A DNA stretch of 64,000 nt. It comes from Nonomuraea thailandensis. Lineage in GTDB: Bacteria > Actinomycetota > Actinomycetes > Streptosporangiales > Streptosporangiaceae. The stretch covers positions 6,841,501 to 6,905,500 of the forward strand of contig NZ_JAMZEB010000002.1 of assembly GCF_024172165.1 (NCBI RefSeq). The letters are read 5' to 3'. Of the stretch, positions 1 through 7,512 are shown piece by piece. The position numbers and the translations under genes are program-made. A model generated the notes under the pieces. It did no database searches, was not told where the DNA came from, and worked only from the letters and a program-made list of their open reading frames with translations. Positions within the stretch are counted from its first letter, which is position 1, and each line of letters opens with the position of its first letter.

Positions 1-1470
1 GACGACCGGCAGCAGCACCGGGACGAGCAGTGCCAGGGCCGCCGCGATCCAGAGCACGATCGTGATCGGCCCGGACACCAGGATGGACGGGTCGCCCTCC
101 GACAGGATGAGCGCGCGGCGCAGCTGCTGCTCGGCGATCGGCCCGAGGATCAGGCCCACCACGGCGGGAGCCGGCGGGATGCCCGCCTCCCGCATGAGCA
201 GCCCGAGCAGGCCGAGCGCGCACAGGACGAGCAGGTCCGTCGCGGTGCCGCCGGCCGCGTACGCGCCCAGGGCGGAGAACATGAGCACCGCGGCGTAGAT
301 CAGGCAGGGCGGGATGGTGAGCAGCCTGGCCCACACCTTCGCCAGCGGGAGGTTGAGCAGCAGCAGCATCACGTTGCCGACGTACAGGCTGGCGATCAGG
401 GTCCACACCAGCGGCCCCGACTCCTCGAACAGCGCGGGCCCCGGCTGCAGCCCGTACGACTGGAACGCGGTGAGGATCACCGCGGCGGTGGCCGAGGTCG
501 GCAGCCCGATCGTCAGCAGCGGCACGAGCACGCCGGCCGCGGCGGCGTTGTTGGCCGCCTCGGGCCCGGCGACGCCTTCGATCGCGCCCCGGCCGAACTC
601 CTGCCGGTGCCGCGACAGGCGCTTCTCCACCGTGTAGCTGAGGAACGTCGGGATCTCGGCGCCGCCCGCGGGCAGGCTGCCGATCGGGAAGCCCAGCGCG
701 GTGCCGCGCAGCCAGGCGGGCCAGGAGCGGCGCAGGTCGGAGCGGGTGAGCGCGGCGCGCTCGCGCAGCGGCTGCACGGTGGAGCGGCCGATGCCGGCCA
801 TGACGCGGGCGAACGTCTCGCCGAGCGCGAACAGGGCGACCACCACGATCACCACGTCGATGCCGTCGAGCAGGGACTCCACCCCGAACACCAGCCTGGG
901 CTGCCCGGTCTGGGAGTCGATGCCGATCAGCCCGACGGTGATGCCGACGAGGAGGCCGGCCAGGCCCTTGAGCAGGTTCGGCCCCAGGAGGGCGCTGACG
1001 GTGGTGAAGGCGACCGCCATCAGGGCGACGTACTCGGGCGGGCCGAAGCTGGTGGCGAAGCCGGCGACGGCGGGGGCCAGGAAGGTCAGGGCGACGGTGC
1101 CGATCGTGCCGGCCACGAAGCTGCCGATCGCCGCCGTGGCCAGCGCCGCGGCGGCACGGCCGGCCCGCGCCATCTTGTTTCCCTCGATGGCCGCGATGAT
1201 CGAGGCGCTCTCGCCGGGGGTGTTGAGCAGGATCGAGGTGGTGGATCCGCCGTACATGCCGCCGTAGTAGATGCCGGCGAAGAGGATGAGCGCGGCGGAG
1301 GCCTCCAGCCTGAACGTGATCGGCAGCAGCAGCGCCACGGTGAGGGCGGGGCCGATGCCGGGCAGCACGCCGACCGCCGTGCCGATGGTCACCCCGATCA
1401 GCGCCCACAGCAGGTGCATCGGGGTCAGCGCGCCGGCGAAGCCCTCCAGGAGGAGCCCGAGCTGCTCCAT
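1..1470 (-). CDS. tctA: Tripartite tricarboxylate transporter, large permease subunit TctA (3' end outside window)
   Basis: Read from an ATG at 1470 this frame stays open for 490 codons to the window edge; the family is about 500 residues, so only the last few are missing. The protein opens MEQLGLLLEGFAGALTP, followed by the TctA hallmark GVLPGIGPALTVALLLP, then GGMYGGSTTSILLNTPGE and a second half with GLPTSATAAVIL. About twelve membrane helices are evident. TctA is the large membrane subunit that moves tri- or dicarboxylates with the cation gradient, fed by a periplasmic-type binding protein. It is the last gene of a tctC-tctB-tctA unit (one base between tctB stop and tctA start). Family assignment is secure; the exact substrate is inferred from the divergent tcuA-like gene. 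Confidence 0.93.
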   Translation of the reverse strand, partial: MEQLGLLLEGFAGALTPMHLLWALIGVTIGTAVGVLPGIGPALTVALLLPITFRLEASAALILFAGIYYGGMYGGSTTSILLNTPGESASIIAAIEGNKMARAGRAAAALATAAIGSFVAGTIGTVALTFLAPAVAGFATSFGPPEYVALMAVAFTTVSALLGPNLLKGLAGLLVGITVGLIGIDSQTGQPRLVFGVESLLDGIDVVIVVVALFALGETFARVMAGIGRSTVQPLRERAALTRSDLRRSWPAWLRGTALGFPIGSLPAGGAEIPTFLSYTVEKRLSRHRQEFGRGAIEGVAGPEAANNAAAAGVLVPLLTIGLPTSATAAVILTAFQSYGLQPGPALFEESGPLVWTLIASLYVGNVMLLLLNLPLAKVWARLLTIPPCLIYAAVLMFSALGAYAAGGTATDLLVLCALGLLGLLMREAGIPPAPAVVGLILGPIAEQQLRRALILSEGDPSILVSGPITIVLWIAAALALLVPVLLPVV

Positions 1471-1471
1471 G

Positions 1472-1996
1472 TCAGAACCCCCAGGGTCCGGCGGGCAGGG
1501 TGAGCCCGATGAGGCGGTCGAAGGTCAGGAAGGCCAGCGCCGCCAGCGTCCAGCCGCCGGCGTAGAGCCGCCAGCCGTGCGGCGCGCCGAGCAGCAGGGC
1601 CGTGACGACGAAGAGGGCGGCCGAGCCGAGCACGTACCCGAGGACGGGCAGCAGCAGGGCGAAGGCGGCGAGCGCGGCGGCCAGCGCCCCCACCCGGAGC
1701 GCGGCGTGGCTGCGCAGCGGGTGCCCGCGGACGGCCGTGCGCAGGTCGCGCAGGGAGCGCAGCATCAGCCAGAACCCGGTGAGCGCGAGCAGCACGCCCA
1801 GCGCCAGCGGCATCACGGCGGGGCCCATCGCGCCGGCGTCGCCGGGCAGCCGCCGCGCGTCCACGATCATCACCGGCCCGGCCACGACCATGAGCCCGCC
1901 GAAGATCGCCGAGCTGATCGCGGTCCTCCTGTCGCAGGACAGATCGGGCTCGGGCTCGGCGGGCGCCGGGGCGGGCTCGTTCGTCTGCGTGGTCAC
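1472..1996 (-). CDS. tctB: Tripartite tricarboxylate transporter, small permease subunit TctB
   Basis: A 174-residue protein starting at GTG 1996, which overlaps the tctC stop in a GTGA arrangement, so translation is probably coupled. It has a hydrophilic N-terminus (MTTQTNEPAPAPAEPEPD) and about four hydrophobic segments (for example AIFGGLMVVAGPVMIV and LAAALAAFALLLPVLGYVLG), the usual TctB size and topology. TctB is the poorly conserved small membrane partner of TctA. The call rests on size, helices and its position between tctC and tctA more than on sequence motifs. Confidence 0.88.
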   Translation of the reverse strand: MTTQTNEPAPAPAEPEPDLSCDRRTAISSAIFGGLMVVAGPVMIVDARRLPGDAGAMGPAVMPLALGVLLALTGFWLMLRSLRDLRTAVRGHPLRSHAALRVGALAAALAAFALLLPVLGYVLGSAALFVVTALLLGAPHGWRLYAGGWTLAALAFLTFDRLIGLTLPAGPWGF

Positions 1997-2988
1997 AATC
2001 CGATCTCCTTGAGAATCTGCGCCACCCGGCGCTGCTCGGACCGGACGAACTCCTCGAACTCCGGCCCGGCCAGGGTGGCGTCGCCCCAGCCTCGCTCGGC
2101 GAGCGCCTGACGCCAGCCGTCCGTACGGGTCATGTCGAGCACCATCTGCTCCAGCGCGCGCTCCTGCTCGGCGGTGATGCCCTTCGGCGCGACCACGCCG
2201 CGCCAGTTCTGCAGCTCCACGTCGAGGCCCGACTCGCGCAGCGTGGGCACGCCGGGCAGCGCGGGCAGCCGCTCCGGGCTGGACACCGCGAGCGCCCGCA
2301 CCTGCCCGGCCTTGATCTGCGGCATGACCTCGGAGACCCCGGAGATGCCAAGGGTCGAGCGGCCGGAGAGCAGGGTGGTGAGCGCCTCGCCGCCGCCGGA
2401 GTGGGCGACGTAGCTCACCTTCGCGGGGTCGGCGCCGACGGCCTTGGCCATCAGCCCGGCCAGGATCTGCTCGACGCCGCCGGCCGAGCCGCCGGAGATC
2501 GACACGGCCGGCAGGTCGTCGCGCATGGCGCCGGCCGCCGCCTTCATGTCCTCGAGCGGGGAGTCCGCGGCGGCGACGACGACCTGGTAGTCGGTGGTGA
2601 GCCGGGCCAGCGGGACGGTCTCGGCGAGCGAGTGCGGCGAGTCGTTGGTCTCCACCGCGCCGATCATGATGAGGCCGGTCGTCATGAGCTGGCTGGGGTC
2701 GCCGTTCAGGCGGACGAACTGGCTGAGGCCGATCGTGCCGCCCGCGCCGGCGACGTTGTAGACCTCACTGCGGCCGGCCAGATCGCGCAGGGCCGCCTGC
2801 ATCTCCCGCGAGGTCTGGTCCCAGCCGCCGCCGGGCGCCGCGGGCGCCATGATGCGCAGCTGTCTGCCGTCAAGCGCGCGGGCCACCGCGGAGCCCGCCC
2901 GCCGATCGTCCGCCGGTGCCGTGACGATGAGCGCACCGGTCGCGAGCAGCGCGGCCGCGAGCGGGGCCCACCGCCTGATCGCAGTCAT
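1993..2988 (-). CDS. tctC: Tripartite tricarboxylate transporter, solute-binding protein TctC
   Basis: An extracytoplasmic solute receptor of the Bug/TctC family, 331 residues from ATG 2988. The N-terminus MTAIRRWAPLAAALLATGALIV is a signal sequence. Family landmarks are LRIMAPAAPGGGWDQTSREMQ (the ligand-loop PAAPGGGWD), YNVAGAGGTIGLSQFV and, near the middle, YVAHSGGGEALTTLLSG. It would capture a tricarboxylate outside the membrane and hand it to TctAB. The frame stays open up to 3219, but that extension lies antisense to the start of the divergent flavoprotein gene and would bury the signal peptide; a GTG at 3000 is the only close alternative start. Confidence 0.92.
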   Translation of the reverse strand: MTAIRRWAPLAAALLATGALIVTAPADDRRAGSAVARALDGRQLRIMAPAAPGGGWDQTSREMQAALRDLAGRSEVYNVAGAGGTIGLSQFVRLNGDPSQLMTTGLIMIGAVETNDSPHSLAETVPLARLTTDYQVVVAAADSPLEDMKAAAGAMRDDLPAVSISGGSAGGVEQILAGLMAKAVGADPAKVSYVAHSGGGEALTTLLSGRSTLGISGVSEVMPQIKAGQVRALAVSSPERLPALPGVPTLRESGLDVELQNWRGVVAPKGITAEQERALEQMVLDMTRTDGWRQALAERGWGDATLAGPEFEEFVRSEQRRVAQILKEIGL

Positions 2989-3031
2989 CAAGCTCTTCAC
3001 CGCTCCCCGGATCCCGTTGTCAGAATTTATG

Positions 3032-3049
3032 GTGTACGACTGTATACAC
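3032..3049. promoter_or_regulatory. Inverted repeat between tctC and tcuA, candidate operator
   Basis: The 97-bp divergent intergenic region (2989-3085) is AT-rich and contains GTGTA-8 nt-TACAC, with a nested GTATAC palindrome. It lies where a regulator could control both the transporter and the dehydrogenase. No regulator gene for it lies in the window; GntR-type control of tricarballylate genes would be plausible but is inference. Confidence 0.4.
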
Positions 3050-3085
3050 TCACATGCAATTGAGAACAAGGCTTTGGAGGACACG

Positions 3086-4555
3086 ATGCAATCCGACGAC
3101 TTCGACGTGGTGGTGGTCGGCGGCGGCAACGCCGGTCTCAGCGCCGCGCACGCCGCCGCGGAGCGCGGCCGCCGCGTTCTCCTGCTGGAGAAGGGCCCCG
3201 AGGAGGGGGCGGGCGGCAACAGCTTCTACACCGCCGGAGCGTTCCGCATCGTGCACGACGGGCTCGCCGATCTCGCCGGCCTGCTCGACCCCGACGACCG
3301 GCATGCCGGCACCGTGCTGCCCGCCTACCCCGCGGCGGAGTTCGCGGCGGACATGGCCAAGGTCACCGGCGGCCGCAACGACAAGGCGCTCACCGAGGTG
3401 CTGATCGCCGAGAGCGCCAGGACGCTGCGCTGGCTGCACGGCAAGGGGCTGCGCTTCCGCCTGATGTACGAGCGGCAGGCCTACCCCGCCGGCGACGGGC
3501 GGCAGGTCTTCTGGGGCGGGCTGGCCGTCGGCAGCACCGGCGGCGGCAAGGGGCTGATCGAGCAGCACACGCGGGCGGCGCGGCAGGCCGGGGTGGAGCT
3601 CCGCTACGGCGTGCGGGCCCGCGAGCTCACGCTCGACGGGGGCCGCGTGACCGGGGTGACCTGGCAGGACGCGCGGGGCCGCGGCGGCGTGGCGCGCGCG
3701 GAGTCGGTGGTGCTCGCGGCCGGGGGTTTCGAGGCCGACGCGGGCATGCGCCGCGAGCATCTCGGGGAGGGCTGGCAGCGGGCGAAGGTGCGGGGCACGC
3801 CGTACAACACCGGAGACATGCTGGCGGCGGCGATCGCCGCCGGGGCGGGGACGCACGGCGACTGGAGCACCTGCCACAGCGTCGCCTGGGACGCCTGGCA
3901 CGCGGAGAACGAGAGCAACCGCGAGCTCACCAACCGGCTCACGCGCGGCGGGTACCCGCTGGGCATCGTGGTCAACGCCGACGGGCGGCGCTTCCTCGAC
4001 GAGGGCGCGGACTTCCGCAACCTCACCTACGCCAAGTACGGCGCGCGCATCCTCGCCCAGCCGGGCGGCGTGGCCTTCCAGCTCTTCGACGCCACCACCC
4101 GGCCGAGCCTGCGGGCCGAGGAGTACGACATGCCGGGCGCGTCCGTCGTGACGGCGGACACGATCGAGGACCTGGCCGCGGGGATGGGCGTGGACGCGGC
4201 GGCGCTGCGCGCGACGGTCGAGGAGTTCAACGCCTCGATCGACCGGTCGGTCCCGCTCGACCTGTCCGTGCTGGACGGCCGGGCCGCCGCCACGACGCCG
4301 CCGAAGTCTAACTGGGCCGTCCCGCTGGAGCGCCCGCCGTTCCACGCGTTCCCGGTGACGTGCGGCATCACGTTCACCTTCGGCGGGCTGCGCGCCGACA
4401 CCCACGGCCGGGTCCTCGACGGCGCCGGCGACCCCGTCCCCGGCCTGCTGGTGTGCGGCGAGATGCTCGGCGGCCTGTTCAGCGGCAACTACCCGGGCGG
4501 CACGGGCCTCACCTCAGGAGCCGTCTTCGGCCGCCGCGCCGGCTCCCTGGCCTGA
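3086..4555 (+). CDS. tcuA: FAD-dependent tricarballylate dehydrogenase-like flavoprotein (TcuA)
   Basis: A 489-residue member of the succinate dehydrogenase/fumarate reductase flavoprotein superfamily. The start at ATG 3086 is preceded by GGAGG five bases away. The N-terminus carries the FAD dinucleotide fold FDVVVVGGGNAGLSAAHAA with the acidic end LLLEKGP, then GGNSFYTAGAFRI; the C-terminus carries the second FAD motif GNYPGGTGLTSGAVFGRRAG. Known TcuA enzymes oxidise tricarballylate to cis-aconitate, which then enters the TCA cycle. Divergence from tctCBA supports this substrate over fumarate or 3-ketosteroid. No tcuB-type electron-transfer partner is seen within the window, so the electron acceptor is open. 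A 3' neighbour would have to lie within the repeat-bearing 158-bp gap before the tetR gene, where no gene is seen. Confidence 0.82.
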   Translation: MQSDDFDVVVVGGGNAGLSAAHAAAERGRRVLLLEKGPEEGAGGNSFYTAGAFRIVHDGLADLAGLLDPDDRHAGTVLPAYPAAEFAADMAKVTGGRNDKALTEVLIAESARTLRWLHGKGLRFRLMYERQAYPAGDGRQVFWGGLAVGSTGGGKGLIEQHTRAARQAGVELRYGVRARELTLDGGRVTGVTWQDARGRGGVARAESVVLAAGGFEADAGMRREHLGEGWQRAKVRGTPYNTGDMLAAAIAAGAGTHGDWSTCHSVAWDAWHAENESNRELTNRLTRGGYPLGIVVNADGRRFLDEGADFRNLTYAKYGARILAQPGGVAFQLFDATTRPSLRAEEYDMPGASVVTADTIEDLAAGMGVDAAALRATVEEFNASIDRSVPLDLSVLDGRAAATTPPKSNWAVPLERPPFHAFPVTCGITFTFGGLRADTHGRVLDGAGDPVPGLLVCGEMLGGLFSGNYPGGTGLTSGAVFGRRAGSLA

Positions 4556-4600
4556 CGCGGGATCAGGACCGAGCGCCCGGGCTCACGCGCGATCGCCGGC

Positions 4601-4713
4601 GGGCGCTCACGCGGGGCCGTGGCCGCACCACCTGGGCGAGGACGGCAAGCTGCGGGCGCTCGCGCGGGGCCGTGACCGGGCGCTCGCGCGGGGCCGGAAC
4701 CGGGCGCTCGGGG
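4601..4713. repeat. Imperfect 24-bp GC-rich direct repeats
   Basis: The core GGGCGCTCGCGCGGGGCCG recurs at 4654 and 4678 with an exact 24-bp period; a degenerate copy starts at 4702 and a dispersed one at 4601. They fill most of the gap between the convergent tcuA and tetR genes and stop at the tetR stop codon. Confidence 0.6.
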
Positions 4714-5400
4714 TCACGCCGGATCGTCGGCGGGTGCCCTTCCCGGGCGGTCCAGGCCGGCGGCCAGGTCGGCGATGGCCTGGTCGATCTCCTGGCGCAG
4801 GATGGCCATGGGCGGCGTCTCGTCGGAGTCGCCGCCGTGCTCCAGCCACCGGCTCAGCACCACGCGCAGCGCCGTCAGCGCCGTCGCCGCGCACAGCGCG
4901 GGATAGATCCCGGTCGGCGCGGGCCGCAGGCGCTCGGTGATGGCGCCGGCGAGCGCCTTCTCCTGGGCGGCCAGCACGGCCAGCTCCTGGGGCAGCAGCG
5001 CCGGCGTCCGGCGGATGAGCCGGCTCGCCAGGATGTAGTCGCGGCTGGCCGCGTGGTCCTGGTCGAAGACGGTGAGCACCGCCTCGCGCAGCGCCCGCAG
5101 CACCGACTCGGTGGCGGGCCTGGCGCGGAACTCGGCGATGAGCGCCTCCGCCCCGGCCGCGGCGGCCGCCACCACCGCCTCCTCCTTGCTGGAGAAGTAG
5201 TTGAAGAAGGTGCGCAGCGCGATGTCGGCCTCGGAGGCGATCTGCTCGACGGTGACGTGCTCCACGCCGTGGCGCAGCGCCAGGCGCAGGGCCGCCTCGC
5301 GCAGGGCGGCCCTGGTCGCCTGCTTCTTGCGCTCCCGGCGCCCGGTCACGGCGCCGGGGACGGCGTCCGCCGCCGTGGCGGTGCTCTCAGGGCCGACCAT
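4714..5400 (-). CDS. TetR-family transcriptional regulator
   Basis: A 228-residue TetR protein. The N-terminal helix-turn-helix reads RRERKKQATRAALREAALRLALRHGVEHVTVEQIA then LRTFFNYFSSKEEAV, the typical TetR DNA-binding layout; the remaining all-helical part is the ligand domain. The start at ATG 5400 has GGAGGAG upstream; the frame extends to 5460 but that part overlaps the hairpin at 5442-5477. It lies downstream of the P450 gene on the same strand, separated by that hairpin, so it may be partly read from the P450 promoter and may act on the inverted repeat at 6871-6900. That link is inference. Confidence 0.87.
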   Translation of the reverse strand: MVGPESTATAADAVPGAVTGRRERKKQATRAALREAALRLALRHGVEHVTVEQIASEADIALRTFFNYFSSKEEAVVAAAAAGAEALIAEFRARPATESVLRALREAVLTVFDQDHAASRDYILASRLIRRTPALLPQELAVLAAQEKALAGAITERLRPAPTGIYPALCAATALTALRVVLSRWLEHGGDSDETPPMAILRQEIDQAIADLAAGLDRPGRAPADDPA

Positions 5401-5441
5401 GGTGCTCCTCCTTCCGCCGGCGCGGCATCCGTTCCCGCCCC

Positions 5442-5477
5442 GCCTGCCGCAGGCCGGCAAGCCGGCCTGCGGCAGGC
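5442..5477. terminator. Perfect 17-bp hairpin after the P450 gene
   Basis: GCCTGCCGCAGGCCGGC is followed after only AA by its exact reverse complement. It starts four bases beyond the P450 stop codon and has no T-tract, the form that many actinomycete terminators take. The two-base loop is unusually short, so some end pairs must open. Confidence 0.7.
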
Positions 5478-5481
5478 CCGT

Positions 5482-6792
5482 TCAGGCCCACGTGACTGGC
5501 AGGGAGTGCACCCCGAAGATGAGCATCTCGTTGCGCAGCGGCACCTGGTCGGCGGGCACGGTGAGGCGCAGGTCCGGCATCCGGGTGATCAGCTCGCTCA
5601 GGCCCACCTTCATTTCCGCCCGGGCGAGCTGCTGGCCCAGGCACTGGTGGATGCCGTGGCCGAAGGCCAGGTGCGAGGTGCGGGGCCGGTGCACGTCCAG
5701 GCGGTCGGGGTCGTCCCAGTGGCGGGGGTCGCGGTTGGCCTCGGGCGTGGCGATGATCACCGTGGCGCCCGCCGGGATCTTCACCCCGGCGATCGTGACG
5801 TCCTCGACGGCCACCCGGCTGACGCCCATCTGGATGATGGACAGGTAGCGCAGCAGCTCCTCGATCGCGTTGTCCATCAGCGCCGGGTCGGCGCGCAGCG
5901 CGGCGAGCTGGTCGGGGTGCTCCAGCAGCGCGAAGGTGCCCAGGCCGAGCATGTTGGCGGTGGTCTCGTGCCCGGCGCCGAGCAGCACCAGGGCCATGTC
6001 CGTGAGCTGGGCGTCGGTCAGCGGCGGGTCGGCGTCGTGGACGAGCCCCGACAGGATGTCGTCGCCCGGGCTCTCCCGCTTGGCCGTCACCAGGCCCTGG
6101 ATGAAGCCGTACAGCTCGAGACCGGCCTGCATCCGCTCGTCGTCGGGGGTGTCGGAGTTCAGCGCGATGGCGGTGCGTTCCTGGAACTCGGCCCGGTCGG
6201 CGTAGTCGACGCCGAGCAGCTCGCAGATCGCCAGCGAGGGGATCGGCAGCGCGTACGCGGGCACGAGGTCGGCCTCGGTGCCGGCCGCCCGCATGGCCTC
6301 GATGTGCTCCACGGCGATCTCGCGCAGCCGTGACTCCAGCGCGCGCATCCGCCGGACGGTGAACTGGCCGGTCAGCAGCCGCCGCAGGCGGGTGTGCTCG
6401 GGCGGGTCCATGAAGACGAACATCCCATCGGCGCGGCTGTCCACCTTCGGCGCGACGGCGGCGCCCGATTCGCCGCTCTCGGCGGCGGCGAGCTGCTCGA
6501 CCTCGTGCGGCTGCAGCTTGGTGACGTCGGGGTAACGCACCCGGTCGGAGCTGAAGCGGGGGTCCGCCAGGACGGCGCGGGCCTCCTGGAGGCCGGTGAC
6601 CATCCAGGTGGGAGCGCCGTTGAGGAGCCGCAGCGGCTGGATCGCCCCCTGACCGCGCCGCTCCCGCACGCCGGACGGCGGATCGAACGGGCAGCCGCCC
6701 CGGTCCACCATGTCCGCCGGCAACATCCGCCGGATGCCCGTCGGGGACTCCGTCACCCGCCGGCCCTCGCTCTCCTCGCCGGAGATCGACAT
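5482..6792 (-). CDS. Cytochrome P450
   Basis: A 436-residue soluble bacterial class I P450. The oxygen-binding I-helix is LLGAGHETTANMLG, the K-helix ExxR is EELLR and the haem loop is FGHGIHQCLGQQLARAE with the Cys ligand. The ATG at 6792 has AGGAGG nine bases upstream; the frame is open much further but without protein-like sequence, and the ATG at 6801 touches the ribosome site. No ferredoxin or ferredoxin reductase gene lies nearby, so redox partners must come from elsewhere. Substrate unknown. The divergent upstream region holds a TetR-type operator candidate. Confidence 0.93.
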   Translation of the reverse strand: MSISGEESEGRRVTESPTGIRRMLPADMVDRGGCPFDPPSGVRERRGQGAIQPLRLLNGAPTWMVTGLQEARAVLADPRFSSDRVRYPDVTKLQPHEVEQLAAAESGESGAAVAPKVDSRADGMFVFMDPPEHTRLRRLLTGQFTVRRMRALESRLREIAVEHIEAMRAAGTEADLVPAYALPIPSLAICELLGVDYADRAEFQERTAIALNSDTPDDERMQAGLELYGFIQGLVTAKRESPGDDILSGLVHDADPPLTDAQLTDMALVLLGAGHETTANMLGLGTFALLEHPDQLAALRADPALMDNAIEELLRYLSIIQMGVSRVAVEDVTIAGVKIPAGATVIIATPEANRDPRHWDDPDRLDVHRPRTSHLAFGHGIHQCLGQQLARAEMKVGLSELITRMPDLRLTVPADQVPLRNEMLIFGVHSLPVTWA

Positions 6793-6870
6793 CAGCCACA
6801 TCCTCCTCTCGAGCGGCGTCACGCGACCGCCCGTCGCTGCCAGGGTCGCCGCCACCCTACACGCGTAACA

Positions 6871-6900
6871 TGCACGACGCGCATCAATGCATGTCGTGCA
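6871..6900. promoter_or_regulatory. Inverted repeat upstream of the P450 gene, TetR-type operator candidate
   Basis: TGCACGAC-14 nt-GTCGTGCA, perfect 8-bp arms, 79 bp upstream of the P450 start. Arm length and location suit a TetR dimer pair; the TetR encoded downstream of the P450 is the obvious candidate. Confidence 0.5.
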
Positions 6901-6958
6901 CGTTTCTCTGGACAGGGGTGAGCCGCGGGGATCACCATGACGGCTCACGGGCCGCCGG

Positions 6959-7152
6959 GTGGGCGAGCGGGTGGGCATCGTCGGCCTGGGCGGGCTCGGC
7001 ATGCCCGGCTCCGTCCCGGCCGTGCTCGCGCTGATGGAGCGCGGGGACCTGACCTCCACGCCGCCACGGCCGGCTTCGAGGAGATCCACGAGGCCGTCGG
7101 GCGGCTCGAACGCGGCCAGGCGACCGGACGCCTCGGCGCGGCCGTGGGGTAG
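6959..7152 (+). pseudogene. Remnant of a zinc-type alcohol dehydrogenase
   Basis: Frame 2 from 6959 reads VGERVGIVGLGGLGMPG, the nucleotide-binding motif of medium-chain dehydrogenases, then VPAVLALMERGDLTST. The reading then continues in frame 1 as TAGFEEIHEAVGRLERGQATGRL and stops at 7152, which is the typical C-terminal end of the same family. About 100 residues that should lie between the glycine motif and the last part are missing. So an internal deletion and a frameshift are both visible. No catalytic domain precedes it. Confidence 0.65.
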
Positions 7153-7163
7153 ACACCACGGCC

Positions 7164-7180
7164 CTCTACAGCTTGTAGAG
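7164..7180. promoter_or_regulatory. Interrupted palindrome before the DUF3817 gene
   Basis: CTCTACA-GCT-TGTAGAG is a perfect 7-bp interrupted palindrome ending 30 bp before the start of the small membrane protein gene. It looks like a repressor site; no regulator can be paired with it. Confidence 0.4.
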
Positions 7181-7210
7181 TATGCGCGATATCGGGCGAA
7201 AGGGTGGATC

Positions 7211-7507
7211 GTGCTGCGTTGGTTCCGGGTCCTGGCAGTGGCCGAGGCGTGCTCGTGGGCGGGGCTGCTCGTCGGGATGTTCTTCAAGTACGTGACCGAG
7301 ACGGGCGAGCTCGGCGTGAAGATCTTCGGGCCGATCCACGGGGCGCTGTTCGTCCTGTACGCGGCCGGGGTGCTGCTCTCGGCCAGGGAGGCGGGCTGGA
7401 GCCGGGGCGCCGTGGTGCTCGGGCTGGCCTGCGCGGTGCCGCCGTTCACCTCGTTGTGGTTCGAGCGGCGGATGGCGGCGCGCACCGCGGCCGGGCAGCT
7501 CGCCTGA
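7211..7507 (+). CDS. DUF3817 family small membrane protein
   Basis: A 98-residue protein from GTG 7211. LRWFRVLAVAEACSWAGLLVGMFFKY opens it, followed by IFGPIHGALFVLYAAGVLL and a third hydrophobic stretch (GAVVLGLACAVPPFTSLWFE), which is the DUF3817 pattern: three helices with the conserved GxxHG-type motif PIHG. Function of the family is unknown. The start is set by the homologous beginning; AGGGTGG precedes it. It converges on the SDR gene, leaving five bases between the two stop codons. Confidence 0.82.
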   Translation: MLRWFRVLAVAEACSWAGLLVGMFFKYVTETGELGVKIFGPIHGALFVLYAAGVLLSAREAGWSRGAVVLGLACAVPPFTSLWFERRMAARTAAGQLA

Positions 7508-7512
7508 CCTGA

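Noticed and set aside
607..1503. Plus-strand open frames over the tctA region
   Set aside because: They are shadows of tctA, whose minus-strand frame is open to the window edge and carries the family motifs.
2989..3219. N-terminal extension of TctC upstream of the ATG at 2988
   Set aside because: It would overlap the divergent tcuA start and its ribosome site and would place 77 non-conserved residues before the signal peptide.
4556..4713. A small gene between tcuA and tetR
   Set aside because: The gap consists mainly of 24-bp GC-rich repeats; frames across it have repetitive Arg/Ala/Gly content and no ribosome site.
6793..7485. A 230-codon N-terminal extension of the P450
   Set aside because: The sequence before the ATG at 6792 is not P450-like, covers the operator and the dehydrogenase remnant, and a good ribosome site precedes 6792.
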